Below, in pieces: positions 1 to 9,668 of a stretch of 37,873 nucleotides of DNA. This DNA is from Sphingomonadales bacterium (GTDB taxonomy: Bacteria; Bacteroidota; Bacteroidia; NS11-12g; UBA955). The stretch is taken from NCBI GenBank assembly GCA_016872175.1, contig VHBA01000022.1:1-37873 (forward strand), given 5' to 3'. The notes under the pieces are model-generated. The model saw only the letters and a list, made by a program, of their open reading frames with translations, did not search any database and was not told the DNA's origin. Positions within the stretch are counted from its first letter, which is position 1; each line of letters begins with the position of its first letter. The translations under genes were made by a program, and so were the position numbers.

Positions 1-2
1 TT

Positions 3-2132
3 GGCAATATGTTACCAGATGTGAATTCACAAGGCTCTCCTTCCAATGGTGATGTGTTGATGTATGGATTTTTAACACAGTTGAAAAGCATTGAAACCAC
101 AGGCATTGCAGTTTTTGACATGACCACTTTAAGCGATACCATTTATAAAAGAAAAGGTGCTACACATTGTCATTCCAATTCACTGCATCCCAATGATTAC
201 TTGGCCAGATGGTATGCACAAGGCTTGGCTGAATTATTCAACGATGGCAGCGCAATCAATAAAACGGCTAAAAAATATTATGTAAATACAACGGGCAACA
301 ATACGGATGGATTGAGTATTGCTTCTGCGTGGACAAGCTTGGATAAAATCAATACCAAGAATTTCAATGCTGGAGATACCATTGTTTTTGAAGGAGGAAA
401 GACTTTTGCTGGTAACCTAGAATTTGATAACAATGATGGCAATTCAGTTACAAAACCAATGATCCTAACTACTTATGGGTCTGGTCAAGCCACCATAAAC
501 ACCAATCTAACAACAAAATGTGGATTTAAAGCCACCAATATACAAGGTTTCCATATCAGTAATCTCAAATTCATAGGACCTGGAAATGGAACCCAAAAAG
601 ATATTGATGGTATGTTGTTTTTTACAACCAATCAAACCGGATATTTAAGCAATATTCAAATAAAAAACTGTGAAGTAAGTGGCTTTGGCTATTGCGGAAT
701 TCGTTTCTATTCCAACTGGGATGCAAATGTAAAAGCAGGCTATAAGGATGTCATCATAGACAATTGCAAAGTGCATGATTGTAGGGAAAACGGCATAGTG
801 ACATTTGGCTACGATGTGCAAACAACAAATTTTTACCACCACAAAAAATTCACTATAAAAAATACAGAGGTGTATAACATAACAGGTTATGCCTCTTCAA
901 CACATAAAGGAAGTGGAATGGTTTTATCGCAAATAGATTCTAGTATAATAGAACGTTGTGTTGCATACAATACAGGAACTGCAAATTCCGCATGCGGTGG
1001 TCCGGGAGGAATTTGGGTATGGGCAGCCAATGCAATAACCATCCAATATTGCGAAAGCCACCACAATTCATCAGGAACATCAACCGGTTGCGATGGATTA
1101 GGATTTGACCTTGACGGTGGTGTTACAAATTCAATAATTCAATATTGCTATGCGCATGATAATGATGGAGCCGGATACCTGTTAGGGAATTTTGCAGGAG
1201 CAAGACCATGGGGCAATAATACTGTGAGGTATTGTATTAGCGTAAACGATGCCAAAACCAACAATTCAGCGGTAACATTATTTACAGCACCTAGCACCAC
1301 ATGGAATGGACTAAAACTTTACAACAATACCATTTATGTTAGTCCATCTTCCAAAAACAAATACTCAACTTTTGGTGCTTTTCAAATGACAGATTACGGA
1401 ACAAATATGTCAGGTGTAGAATGCTACAACAATATCTTTTACACGAATGGTGGACTGCCATTGGTAACGATTCCAAACACTTTTGTAACTCAAACACCTA
1501 AGTTTATTGGCAATTTATATTATACAAACGGAGAACCTTTTTCTATAACCTATGGCAGCAAATATACTTCATTAACAGACTTTAGAAATGCAGGTACTTA
1601 TTGTGAAAAAAATGGCAGCAATAACACCGGTTTATTCGTAGATCCAATTTTAATTAACACCAATAAAAGTCCATTAACGGTTTATCCAAAACCAACAGAT
1701 TCTTTGAATGCATTTCATTTTACTCAAATGTCTCCATGCAGAAATGCAGGGTTAGACTTGAAAGCACTTTTTGGTATTAATATGGGCAATCGAGATTATT
1801 GGGGCAATACACTAAAAAACGAAAATGCTTATGACATTGGAGCTTTTGAATGGAAAAGCCAAACTTCAGGTATATTCTCGTTAAAGTTTTCAAGTATAGC
1901 GATATATCCAAATCCAATTGAAAATGAAGACTTAATCATTGATATCTCCAAAAATTACAGTCCAAATACTCACCTTGACTTATTTGATGTTACTGGCAAG
2001 TTATGCTTTTCTCAATATTTAATTGAAGGAATAAACAGAATAAATACACAATCTTTGCCAATAGGATTGTACATTGTAATAATTAGTGATGGATTAAATT
2101 CACAATCATTCAAAGTAATTAAGAGTGAGTAA
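3..2132 (+). CDS. SGNH-hydrolase end + right-handed beta-helix + T9SS sorting domain protein (5' partial)
   Basis: The reading frame is open to the left edge, so the true start lies outside the window; the first in-window ATG is at 9. The first ~75 residues end in SLHPNDYLARWYAQGL, which looks like the last block of an SGNH/GDSL esterase, where the His of HPN is catalytic. Residues ~80-560 are rich in short repeats with Asn, Gly and aromatic residues (IQYCESHHNSSG, IIQYCYAHDND) typical of a right-handed parallel beta-helix, often a polysaccharide-binding or lyase fold. The last ~75 residues begin IAIYPNPIENEDLIIDIS and match a T9SS type A C-terminal domain, so export to the cell surface is expected. 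Composition is clearly more AT-rich than the genes after 2650. Substrate is unknown; a secreted carbohydrate esterase or lyase is likely. Confidence 0.75.
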   Translation, partial: GNMLPDVNSQGSPSNGDVLMYGFLTQLKSIETTGIAVFDMTTLSDTIYKRKGATHCHSNSLHPNDYLARWYAQGLAELFNDGSAINKTAKKYYVNTTGNNTDGLSIASAWTSLDKINTKNFNAGDTIVFEGGKTFAGNLEFDNNDGNSVTKPMILTTYGSGQATINTNLTTKCGFKATNIQGFHISNLKFIGPGNGTQKDIDGMLFFTTNQTGYLSNIQIKNCEVSGFGYCGIRFYSNWDANVKAGYKDVIIDNCKVHDCRENGIVTFGYDVQTTNFYHHKKFTIKNTEVYNITGYASSTHKGSGMVLSQIDSSIIERCVAYNTGTANSACGGPGGIWVWAANAITIQYCESHHNSSGTSTGCDGLGFDLDGGVTNSIIQYCYAHDNDGAGYLLGNFAGARPWGNNTVRYCISVNDAKTNNSAVTLFTAPSTTWNGLKLYNNTIYVSPSSKNKYSTFGAFQMTDYGTNMSGVECYNNIFYTNGGLPLVTIPNTFVTQTPKFIGNLYYTNGEPFSITYGSKYTSLTDFRNAGTYCEKNGSNNTGLFVDPILINTNKSPLTVYPKPTDSLNAFHFTQMSPCRNAGLDLKALFGINMGNRDYWGNTLKNENAYDIGAFEWKSQTSGIFSLKFSSIAIYPNPIENEDLIIDISKNYSPNTHLDLFDVTGKLCFSQYLIEGINRINTQSLPIGLYIVIISDGLNSQSFKVIKSE

Positions 2133-2138
2133 AACCAG

Positions 2139-2271
2139 CTATAACAGTACCTACAAGAAATTGGCGGTACAGTAGTTAAATGAAGCTTTGCGCTTCGTAT
2201 CAAAGTTTGTTCTTAGTTGATAGTGAAGTGCTTCGAAATCGCCACCTTTTTGTAGCGGCAAACCGTTAGCG
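2139..2271 (+). repeat. attC-like folded element (integron recombination site or related intergenic repeat)
   Basis: This 133 bp segment begins 6 bp after the preceding stop codon. Seen directly: outer arms CTATAAC (2139-2145) and GTTAGCG (2265-2271) share the TAAC/GTTA core; CTACAA (2151-2156) pairs perfectly with TTGTAG (2250-2255); TGGCG (2162-2166) pairs with CGCCA (2240-2244); the middle holds a hairpin GAAGC/GCTTC (2182-2186/2192-2196). Nested imperfect arms with a 3' GTTAG core are the layout of integron attC sites (R''-L''-L'-R'), and the next ORF starts 20 bp after the element. The outer arms fit the RYYYAAC/GTTRRRY consensus only loosely and no integrase or second site is in the window, so a different dispersed repeat is possible. 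Confidence 0.4.
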
Positions 2272-2290
2272 GTAACTTGAAAGGACGACT

Positions 2291-2572
2291 GTGGCCTATA
2301 GCAGTTCGGGCACAAAACTGGTAACATGGTCGCAAGATCAGGCAGAAACAGTCGCATTATCCTACATTTTAGGATTAGGAGGAAAACTCGACTTGTCTAA
2401 AAAAATATGTTTGCTGATTAATGCAGATTTTTATGCTGCGAACGCTGATTGGGGAAATGTTAGAGAGATTAGCTTTGGCCATATAACAGGAAAAACTGAA
2501 ATAGACTACTATTACCAATATCAAAATTATAGAACGATTAATTTGAGTGCAGGTTTGGGTTTTCGATTTTAA
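2291..2572 (+). pseudogene. C-terminal fragment of an outer-membrane beta-barrel protein
   Basis: Ninety-three codons open with GTG at 2291; the frame is closed by a stop at 2273-2275, inside the attC-like element. The peptide has alternating polar/hydrophobic strands and ends INLSAGLGFRF, with the C-terminal Phe that the barrel-assembly machinery recognises in outer-membrane proteins. It lacks a signal peptide and is about half or less of the length of the smallest barrels in this group, so I read it as the 3' remnant of a longer gene, truncated at the attC-like element. It could instead be a promoterless cassette ORF. Its base composition matches the AT-rich gene to its left, not the genes to its right. 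Confidence 0.5.
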
Positions 2573-2654
2573 GTGTTCTCTTCCCGCTGAAGTGAATTGG
2601 CAGTTAAGGTAAGAGGCAATACACTCAATATCTTAACAATTCCCCCTTTTCCAA

Positions 2655-2662
2655 TAACTTTG
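2655..2662 (+). promoter_or_regulatory. Promoter -7 box TAACTTTG
   Basis: Exact match to the Bacteroidota -7 consensus TAnnTTTG, 10 nt before the ATG of the methyltransferase gene at 2673. I see no good -33 TTTG at the usual distance. The predicted leader is only a few nucleotides. Confidence 0.5.
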
Positions 2663-2672
2663 CCCTTCCATT

Positions 2673-3410
2673 ATGCTCAACTACCGCAACACCCTCTACG
2701 CTAATTACCACAGCACCCAGAGTGGCCGGGCCTCACTCACCGATGCGCGTTCCCTGTTTGAGCGCGAAAAAAGGCAGTTTGCCCGCGAGATTTTGCCCCT
2801 TCTCAATATGCCCAAAGATGCTGCCATCTTTGATATGGGCTGCGGATCGGGTAGTTTGCTGAAAGCCCTGCAGGAAGCGGGTTTTACCCATGCCACTGGT
2901 ATGGATATCAGCGAAGAACAGGTGAAAGTGGCGGTAGAAATGGGTGTGGAAATGGTAACCTTAGGTGATGCCCTGCAACATGTGAAAACTGCTGCAGCGG
3001 CCTACGATGTAATCCTTGGTGCCGATATCATTGAGCATTTCACCAAAGACGAACTCACCGAGCTGCTGCAAGGCATTCACCGTGCCCTAAAACCCGGCGG
3101 TGTGGCTGTTTTTCGCACACCCAACCTGGATGCACCCATCAGCAGCGCATTTGCCAACGGTGATTTCACCCATGAAAACTACCTCAATGCCAGCAGCTCC
3201 CAGCAAGTAATGATGGCCTGCGGATTCAACAACGTAGAAGTGAAACCCTCCGTGATGTTTATTGAAAATCCGCTGAAAGAAATGCTGAGAAAATTGCTGT
3301 GGGCGGGCCTCAAACTGAAACTGAAGCTGACCCTGTTTGCCACTGCACGCAGCAGCCGTGGCATTGTGCTTACCCCTAATGTACTGATTTTTGCGCAGAA
3401 AAACAAATGA
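2673..3410 (+). CDS. Class I SAM-dependent methyltransferase
   Basis: A 245-residue protein with the Rossmann SAM-binding motif I at residues 52-60 (IFDMGCGSG), acidic motif II in GMDISEEQ, and a motif IV-like GADIIEHF. The layout UbiG/Methyltransf_11, then LKPGGVAVFRTPN (post-motif strand), is standard for small-molecule methyltransferases. The C-terminal part has a basic, hydrophobic helix (KLLWAGLKLKLKLTL) that may lie on a membrane. The start follows a good promoter box by 10 nt. It overlaps the next gene by 4 bp (ATGA), so the two are translationally coupled. The substrate cannot be told from sequence. Confidence 0.8.
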   Translation: MLNYRNTLYANYHSTQSGRASLTDARSLFEREKRQFAREILPLLNMPKDAAIFDMGCGSGSLLKALQEAGFTHATGMDISEEQVKVAVEMGVEMVTLGDALQHVKTAAAAYDVILGADIIEHFTKDELTELLQGIHRALKPGGVAVFRTPNLDAPISSAFANGDFTHENYLNASSSQQVMMACGFNNVEVKPSVMFIENPLKEMLRKLLWAGLKLKLKLTLFATARSSRGIVLTPNVLIFAQKNK

Positions 3411-4159
3411 AAAAGACCGCTTTGATTACCGGCGCTTCCAGCGGCATTGGCCTTGCCTGTGCCGAACTGCTGGCAGCTCAGGGATATGATTTGATACTAA
3501 CCGCACGCAGGGAGGAAAGGCTGAAAGAAATTGAGTCCCAACTGACCACAACGCACCACATTTTCATAGAAACCCTTTGTCTTGATGTACGCGACAAGGC
3601 GCAGGTTAACGACGTGCTTGGAAAAATCGAGGCACCCGATGTGCTCATCAACAACGCCGGATTGGCCCTGGGACTCTCGCATTTCTACGCCGGCGATACC
3701 GATCAGTGGGATACCATGATTGATACCAACATCAAGGGTTTGCTGTTTGTGAGCCGCACCATGGCCGAGAAAATGATTGCGCGCGGTACAGGACACATTG
3801 TAAACATTGGCTCCATTGCAGGCAAAGAGGTGTATGAAAACGGCAACGTGTACTGTGCCTCTAAACATGCGGTGGATGCCCTTACCCGGGGTATGCGTAT
3901 AGAATTGGCCTCCAAAGGCATCAAGGTTACCGGTATTCATCCAGGTGCGGTAGAAACGGAATTTAGCATTGTGCGCTTCGGTGGCGATGCGGAGCGAGCC
4001 AAGAAAGTGTATGAGGGTTTTGAAAACCTGGTTGCCGCCGATATTGCAGATGCAGTGGTTTGGGCCGTTACCCGCCCCGAGCACGTAAACATCAATGACA
4101 TAATCATCATGCCCAAGGCCCAGCCTGCAGCGGGTGTCATTCACCGCAAAACTTCCTGA
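3407..4159 (+). CDS. SDR family NADP-dependent oxidoreductase (YdfG-like)
   Basis: A 250-residue classical short-chain dehydrogenase. The cofactor motif TGASSGIG is at residues 8-15, with basic residues after the second strand (TARREERL) that favour NADP(H). NNAG is at 82-85 and the catalytic set is Ser136, Tyr149 and Lys153 (YCASK). Length and the segment GAVETEFS after the active site resemble YdfG-type 3-hydroxy acid/serine dehydrogenases, which oxidise L-allo-threonine and related compounds; exact substrate unproven. It overlaps the upstream methyltransferase by 4 bp and the downstream SUI1 gene by 1 bp, so the three probably form one transcript. Confidence 0.85.
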   Translation: MKKTALITGASSGIGLACAELLAAQGYDLILTARREERLKEIESQLTTTHHIFIETLCLDVRDKAQVNDVLGKIEAPDVLINNAGLALGLSHFYAGDTDQWDTMIDTNIKGLLFVSRTMAEKMIARGTGHIVNIGSIAGKEVYENGNVYCASKHAVDALTRGMRIELASKGIKVTGIHPGAVETEFSIVRFGGDAERAKKVYEGFENLVAADIADAVVWAVTRPEHVNINDIIIMPKAQPAAGVIHRKTS

Positions 4160-4485
4160 TGAGCAACAAAAAAAAGCATAAAGACGGCATTGTGTACAGC
4201 ACCGACCCGAATTATCGCTGCCAAAGCGGGGACTCGGAGCGCGACACCCTTCCGCCGGCCCGGCAGTGCCTGTATTTGCGCCGTGAGGTACGCAACGGCA
4301 AACCCACCATTGTTATCAAAGAATTTGTGGGCAAAACCGAAGACCTAAAAGCCCTCGAAAAACAGCTCAAAAATCATTGCGGTGTAGGTGGCAGCAGCAA
4401 AGACGGCGATATCCTTATACAAGGCGAACTGCGCGATAAAATCAAGGCCTTTCTGGAGAAGCTGGGCTACAAAACCAAAGGTTAA
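4159..4485 (+). CDS. SUI1/eIF1-family translation factor (YciH-like)
   Basis: A 108-residue protein. Residues ~35-108 form the SUI1/eIF1 fold: RREVRNGKPTIVIKEFVG, then KALEKQLKNHCGVGGSSKDGDILIQG, the diagnostic loop of the family. The N-terminal part is a Lys-rich tail plus the bacterial-type linker (IVYSTDPNYRC). In E. coli YciH can modulate start-codon fidelity in vitro, but its role in bacteria is poorly defined. The start codon overlaps the SDR stop (TGATG). The stop is 1 bp from the converging ruvB stop, with no hairpin between. Confidence 0.9.
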   Translation: MSNKKKHKDGIVYSTDPNYRCQSGDSERDTLPPARQCLYLRREVRNGKPTIVIKEFVGKTEDLKALEKQLKNHCGVGGSSKDGDILIQGELRDKIKAFLEKLGYKTKG

Positions 4486-4486
4486 T

Positions 4487-5512
4487 TTAGAACAGGGAAG
4501 GGTTATTGCCCTTGTGCTGCATGCGTCCCAGGTGCTGATAGGCGAGGTGCGTGGCTTCCCGACCTCTTGCGGTGCGCATCAGATAACCTTCCTGTATCAA
4601 AAACGGCTCGTACACTTCCTCGATGGTGCCGGCATCTTCGCCCACGGCGGTAGCAATGGTGTTCAGCCCCACAGGGCCTCCCTTAAATTTATCAATTATG
4701 GTGGCGAGGATGCGGTTGTCCATTTCATCCAGTCCGTGGGCGTCTACATTGAGTGCGTTCAGCGCCACACGGGCTATTTCCAAAGTAATTGTGCCGTTGC
4801 CTTTTATCTGGGCAAAATCGCGGGTTCGGCGCAGCAAGGCATTGGCGATACGGGGTGTTCCACGGCTGCGGCGTGCAATTTCGTAAGCCGCTTGGTCCTC
4901 TATTGGCATGTTCAGAATGGCAGAACTGCGTTTGATAATGCCGCTCAAAACCTCGGCATTGTAATATTCCAGACGGAAATTAATGCCAAAACGGGCGCGT
5001 AGCGGTGATGTGAGCAAACCACTGCGCGTGGTGGCGCCTACCAGTGTAAACGGACTTAAATTGATTTGTACGCTGCGCGCATTGGGACCTGTATCAATCA
5101 TAATGTCGATGCGGTAGTCTTCCATGGCGCTGTACAAATATTCTTCCACCACCGGGCTTAAACGGTGTATTTCATCAATGAACAACACATCGCCTTCCTC
5201 CAGTCCTGTGAGCAAGCCTGCCAGGTCTCCGGGTTTCTCCAGCACCGGGCCGCTGGTGATTTTCATGCTGCTGCCCAGTTCGTTCGCTACAATATGGCTA
5301 AGGGTCGTTTTTCCAAGTCCGGGAGGGCCGTGAAGTAAAACGTGGTCCAGGGCTTCGCCGCGCATGCGTGCGGCCTGCACAAATACCTGCAGGTTTTCCA
5401 GAATCTGGGGCTGTCCGGCAAAATCCTCAAACGACTGGGGACGCAAAACCTTTTCGATTTCGCGCTCGGCCTTGTTGAGGTGGTCTTTTTCCGGATCCAG
5501 GTTGGGATTCAT
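4487..5512 (-). CDS. ruvB: Holliday junction branch-migration helicase RuvB
   Basis: A 341-residue protein of normal family length. The AAA+ ATPase core has Walker A at residues 62-70 (GPPGLGKTT), Walker B with FIDEIHRL, and sensor 1 in LVGATTRSG. The C-terminal winged helix has the family signature [20 protein letters not shown]. RuvB hexamers drive branch migration with RuvA, handing junctions to RuvC; neither partner gene is in this window. It is the last gene of a minus-strand run with dapA, 25 bp downstream of it, and converges on the SUI1 gene. Confidence 0.98.
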   Translation of the reverse strand: MNPNLDPEKDHLNKAEREIEKVLRPQSFEDFAGQPQILENLQVFVQAARMRGEALDHVLLHGPPGLGKTTLSHIVANELGSSMKITSGPVLEKPGDLAGLLTGLEEGDVLFIDEIHRLSPVVEEYLYSAMEDYRIDIMIDTGPNARSVQINLSPFTLVGATTRSGLLTSPLRARFGINFRLEYYNAEVLSGIIKRSSAILNMPIEDQAAYEIARRSRGTPRIANALLRRTRDFAQIKGNGTITLEIARVALNALNVDAHGLDEMDNRILATIIDKFKGGPVGLNTIATAVGEDAGTIEEVYEPFLIQEGYLMRTARGREATHLAYQHLGRMQHKGNNPSLF

Positions 5513-5537
5513 GGGTTTACTGCAATATACGAAAAAA

Positions 5538-6407
5538 TCAGCGGATTACCAAATTTCTGAGGCGTTTTTCAACGGTATCACTCACAGGCCACAGGGGCTG
5601 TCGAACCACGTTTTCGCAAAGCCCCATTTCATTCAGCATCACCTTTATGCCACCCGGACTTCCGTCGGCAAAAATAGCCAGGGCGCCTTCCAGAATTTGG
5701 TTGTGAAGTTTGCGGGCTTCGTTCCAGTTGCCTGCCAATGCGGCTTTTACCATGCCACTGAACTGTGCAGGATAGGCGTGGTTTATTACGGAAATCACCC
5801 CTGAAGTACCACAAGCCAGCATGGGGAAGGTGAGGGCGTCATCGCCGCTTATAACGAGGAAGTTGTCGGGTTTGCGTGTCATCAGCTGCATTACCTGTTC
5901 CATGTTGCCGCTTGCTTCCTTGGTGGCAACCATTTTGGGCAGTTCAGCAATACGGCACTGGGTTTCCCAGGTCATGTTGCTGCCCGTACGGCTGGGAACA
6001 TTGTAGATGATAACAGGAAGAGGCGCCACATCCGAAATGGTTTTATAGTGGTGGTAAATGCCTTCCTGGTTGGGTTTGTTGTAGTAGGGCGAAACGCTCA
6101 AAATGGCGCTGAATCCACGCAAATCTGCATGCTGCATTTTATGGCAAACGGCCGCCGTGTTGTTGCCTCCAATACCGAGTACCAGCGGCAACCGGCCATT
6201 GTTGGCCTCGTGAATAGTATCAATCACCAATTGTTTTTCGGCCTCCGATAACGTAGCGCTTTCGCCTGTTGTGCCGAGCACCACAAAATAATCCGTACCA
6301 TTGGCAATCTGATGCTCCACAATAGCAGACAAGGCTGCAGTATCAACGCTGAAATCCTTTTTAAAAGGGGTAATCAGTGCGGTTCCGGTTCCGGTAATTT
6401 CTTTCAT
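5538..6407 (-). CDS. dapA: 4-hydroxy-tetrahydrodipicolinate synthase
   Basis: A 289-residue class I aldolase of the DHDPS family. It condenses pyruvate with aspartate semialdehyde, the first committed step to diaminopimelate and lysine. The Schiff-base Lys is 163 (ATKEASGN), the proton-relay Tyr is 135 ([10 protein letters not shown]), and GTTGES at 45-50 holds the substrate-binding threonines. The Tyr of SPYYNKP, supplied across the dimer in this family, is also present. It lies 10 bp after the DUF6913-like gene and 25 bp before ruvB on the same strand, so it is probably co-transcribed from the box at 6967-6974. Confidence 0.97.
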   Translation of the reverse strand: MKEITGTGTALITPFKKDFSVDTAALSAIVEHQIANGTDYFVVLGTTGESATLSEAEKQLVIDTIHEANNGRLPLVLGIGGNNTAAVCHKMQHADLRGFSAILSVSPYYNKPNQEGIYHHYKTISDVAPLPVIIYNVPSRTGSNMTWETQCRIAELPKMVATKEASGNMEQVMQLMTRKPDNFLVISGDDALTFPMLACGTSGVISVINHAYPAQFSGMVKAALAGNWNEARKLHNQILEGALAIFADGSPGGIKVMLNEMGLCENVVRQPLWPVSDTVEKRLRNLVIR

Positions 6408-6417
6408 GTATCTTGTT

Positions 6418-6957
6418 TTAACCGATTTTGTGCAGGTAATGTTTCAAATCGGTGATGAATACTTCTATGTTTTCAGATGCCGGATTACCCAGCAGAATAT
6501 CGTAAAAGGGGAGGGCTTTTTCGCGGTGAAACCCGATGCGGCAGGTAGCGTTGGTGAGGCCTGCGATGCTTTTTAGCGCCAGCCTTCCATCCAGATTTAA
6601 ATTGATAAAATAATCGAATCGTTTGGCCAACAGTTTTTTTACCTGCGGCGTTTTTGGCAAACCAAAGGTGTTGAAATCGTTCTTCATCAGGTGAATGTGG
6701 GTGTCCATTTCAAACAAACGGCCTTTTTCGCGCTTGTTGGCATGATGGTATACCACCGTCTCAATATTCTTGCCCTCTTTTTTTAGGAATTCCAGAAATT
6801 CGTTGATGTATCGAGCATCGGTTTCCCACTGGGCATCATCCCAGCAAACCATAATGTCGGAGGCCTTTTCGAATGAACTGATCAGCCGGATGCGTTCCTT
6901 TTCCTTGCTGCGCTTGCTCAGCAACCGAACTCCAATAGTGGTTTTAACGCCCGACAT
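6418..6957 (-). CDS. Conserved Bacteroidota protein of unknown function (DUF6913-like)
   Basis: A 179-residue soluble protein without signal peptide or membrane segments. It starts with a basic stretch (RLLSKRSKEKERIRL) followed by alternating strands and helices (ASDIMVCWDDAQWE, FDYFINLNLDGRLALKSIAG, CRIGFHREKALPFYDILL). The LNLDGRL...ATCRIGFH pattern recalls the nucleotide-binding half of glycosyltransferase-9 folds, but it is too short to be a full enzyme. From memory it resembles the family labelled DUF6913 found next to dapA in Bacteroidota. It is the first gene of the run to dapA (10 bp gap), behind an exact promoter box. Confidence 0.6.
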   Translation of the reverse strand: MSGVKTTIGVRLLSKRSKEKERIRLISSFEKASDIMVCWDDAQWETDARYINEFLEFLKKEGKNIETVVYHHANKREKGRLFEMDTHIHLMKNDFNTFGLPKTPQVKKLLAKRFDYFINLNLDGRLALKSIAGLTNATCRIGFHREKALPFYDILLGNPASENIEVFITDLKHYLHKIG

Positions 6958-6966
6958 AAGTTAACG

Positions 6967-6974
6967 CAAATCTA
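6967..6974 (-). promoter_or_regulatory. Promoter -7 box TAGATTTG (minus strand)
   Basis: On the minus strand this reads TAGATTTG, an exact TAnnTTTG match, 9 nt before the ATG at 6957. A TTG lies 18 nt upstream of it (6993-6995), an acceptable -33 element. It likely drives the DUF6913-like gene, dapA and ruvB. Confidence 0.55.
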
Positions 6975-7012
6975 ACAAAAAGGAAAACCAAACAATAGAC
7001 GCTTTATCCCCA

Positions 7013-9091
<2,079 letters not shown>

Positions 9092-9092
9092 T

Positions 9093-9100
9093 CAAAAATA
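9093..9100 (-). promoter_or_regulatory. Promoter -7 box TATTTTTG (minus strand)
   Basis: Exact TAnnTTTG match on the minus strand, 7 nt before the ligA ATG (9083-9085). The very short predicted leader is common to several genes in this window. Confidence 0.5.
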
Positions 9101-9167
9101 CGCACGAAAACCCCGATATTGTTGTCATTTTGGCGGTAATGTGGATTATTTTACCCAAGCTTGCAGC

Positions 9168-9665
9168 ATGAAAATCTCCCCCGATACCGTGGTGAGTGTT
9201 ACCTACACCCTCACCCTTGACAACGGTGCCATTGCCGATGAGGCCGATGCACAACAGCCCTTTTTGTTTATTCATGGCATTGGCCAGACCCTGCCCGCAT
9301 TTGATGATGCCTTGAGCGGCCTTGCTGCCGGTGATGCATTTCAGTTTTCGCTCACAGCCGATCAGGCATATGGAAATCCAAACGCAGACTGGCTTATAAG
9401 CATTCCCCGTTCGGTGTTTTCAGGAGAGGATGTACCGGCCGATATACTGCATATTGGCGCTATTCTTCCCATGCAAGATCAAAACGGGAATCCCATGGAT
9501 GGTAAAGTGGTAGAGATTACGGACGAGAACGTAAAAATGGATTTCAATCATCCCCTGGCCGGTGAGGCGTTGCATTTTAAGGGTACGGTGGTTGAAGTGC
9601 GCGCTGCCAGTGCTGAAGAGCTGGATCATGGCCATGTGCATGGTCCGGGTGGACATCACCACTGA
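9168..9665 (+). CDS. slyD: FKBP-type peptidyl-prolyl isomerase, SlyD type
   Basis: The frame is open from 9024, but that extension overlaps ligA and is Cys-rich nonsense; the ATG at 9168 begins the family N-terminus (MKISPDTVVSVTYTLTLDNG), giving 165 residues. The FKBP half-sites (PFLFIHGIGQTLPAFDDAL and the closing strands) flank the chaperone insert-in-flap domain (~70-125, with AYGNPNADWLISIPRSVF). The C-terminus is His-rich (ELDHGHVHGPGGHHH), a metal-binding tail as in E. coli SlyD, which feeds nickel to hydrogenase and assists folding. The converging porin gene ends 3 bp away. Confidence 0.93.
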   Translation: MKISPDTVVSVTYTLTLDNGAIADEADAQQPFLFIHGIGQTLPAFDDALSGLAAGDAFQFSLTADQAYGNPNADWLISIPRSVFSGEDVPADILHIGAILPMQDQNGNPMDGKVVEITDENVKMDFNHPLAGEALHFKGTVVEVRAASAEELDHGHVHGPGGHHH

Positions 9666-9668
9666 TTT

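Noticed and set aside
2012-2357. Two overlapping short minus-strand frames around the attC-like element
   Set aside because: They run through the hairpin arms and the 3' end of the beta-helix gene, have no domain pattern and no promoter box.
3497-4144. 215-codon minus-strand frame
   Set aside because: It lies fully antisense within the SDR gene, whose cofactor and catalytic motifs are intact; the translation is Cys/His-rich without any family pattern.
4388-5002. 204-codon plus-strand frame overlapping the SUI1 gene end and ruvB
   Set aside because: It is antisense to ruvB, which has complete AAA+ motifs, and has no sensible start or domain.
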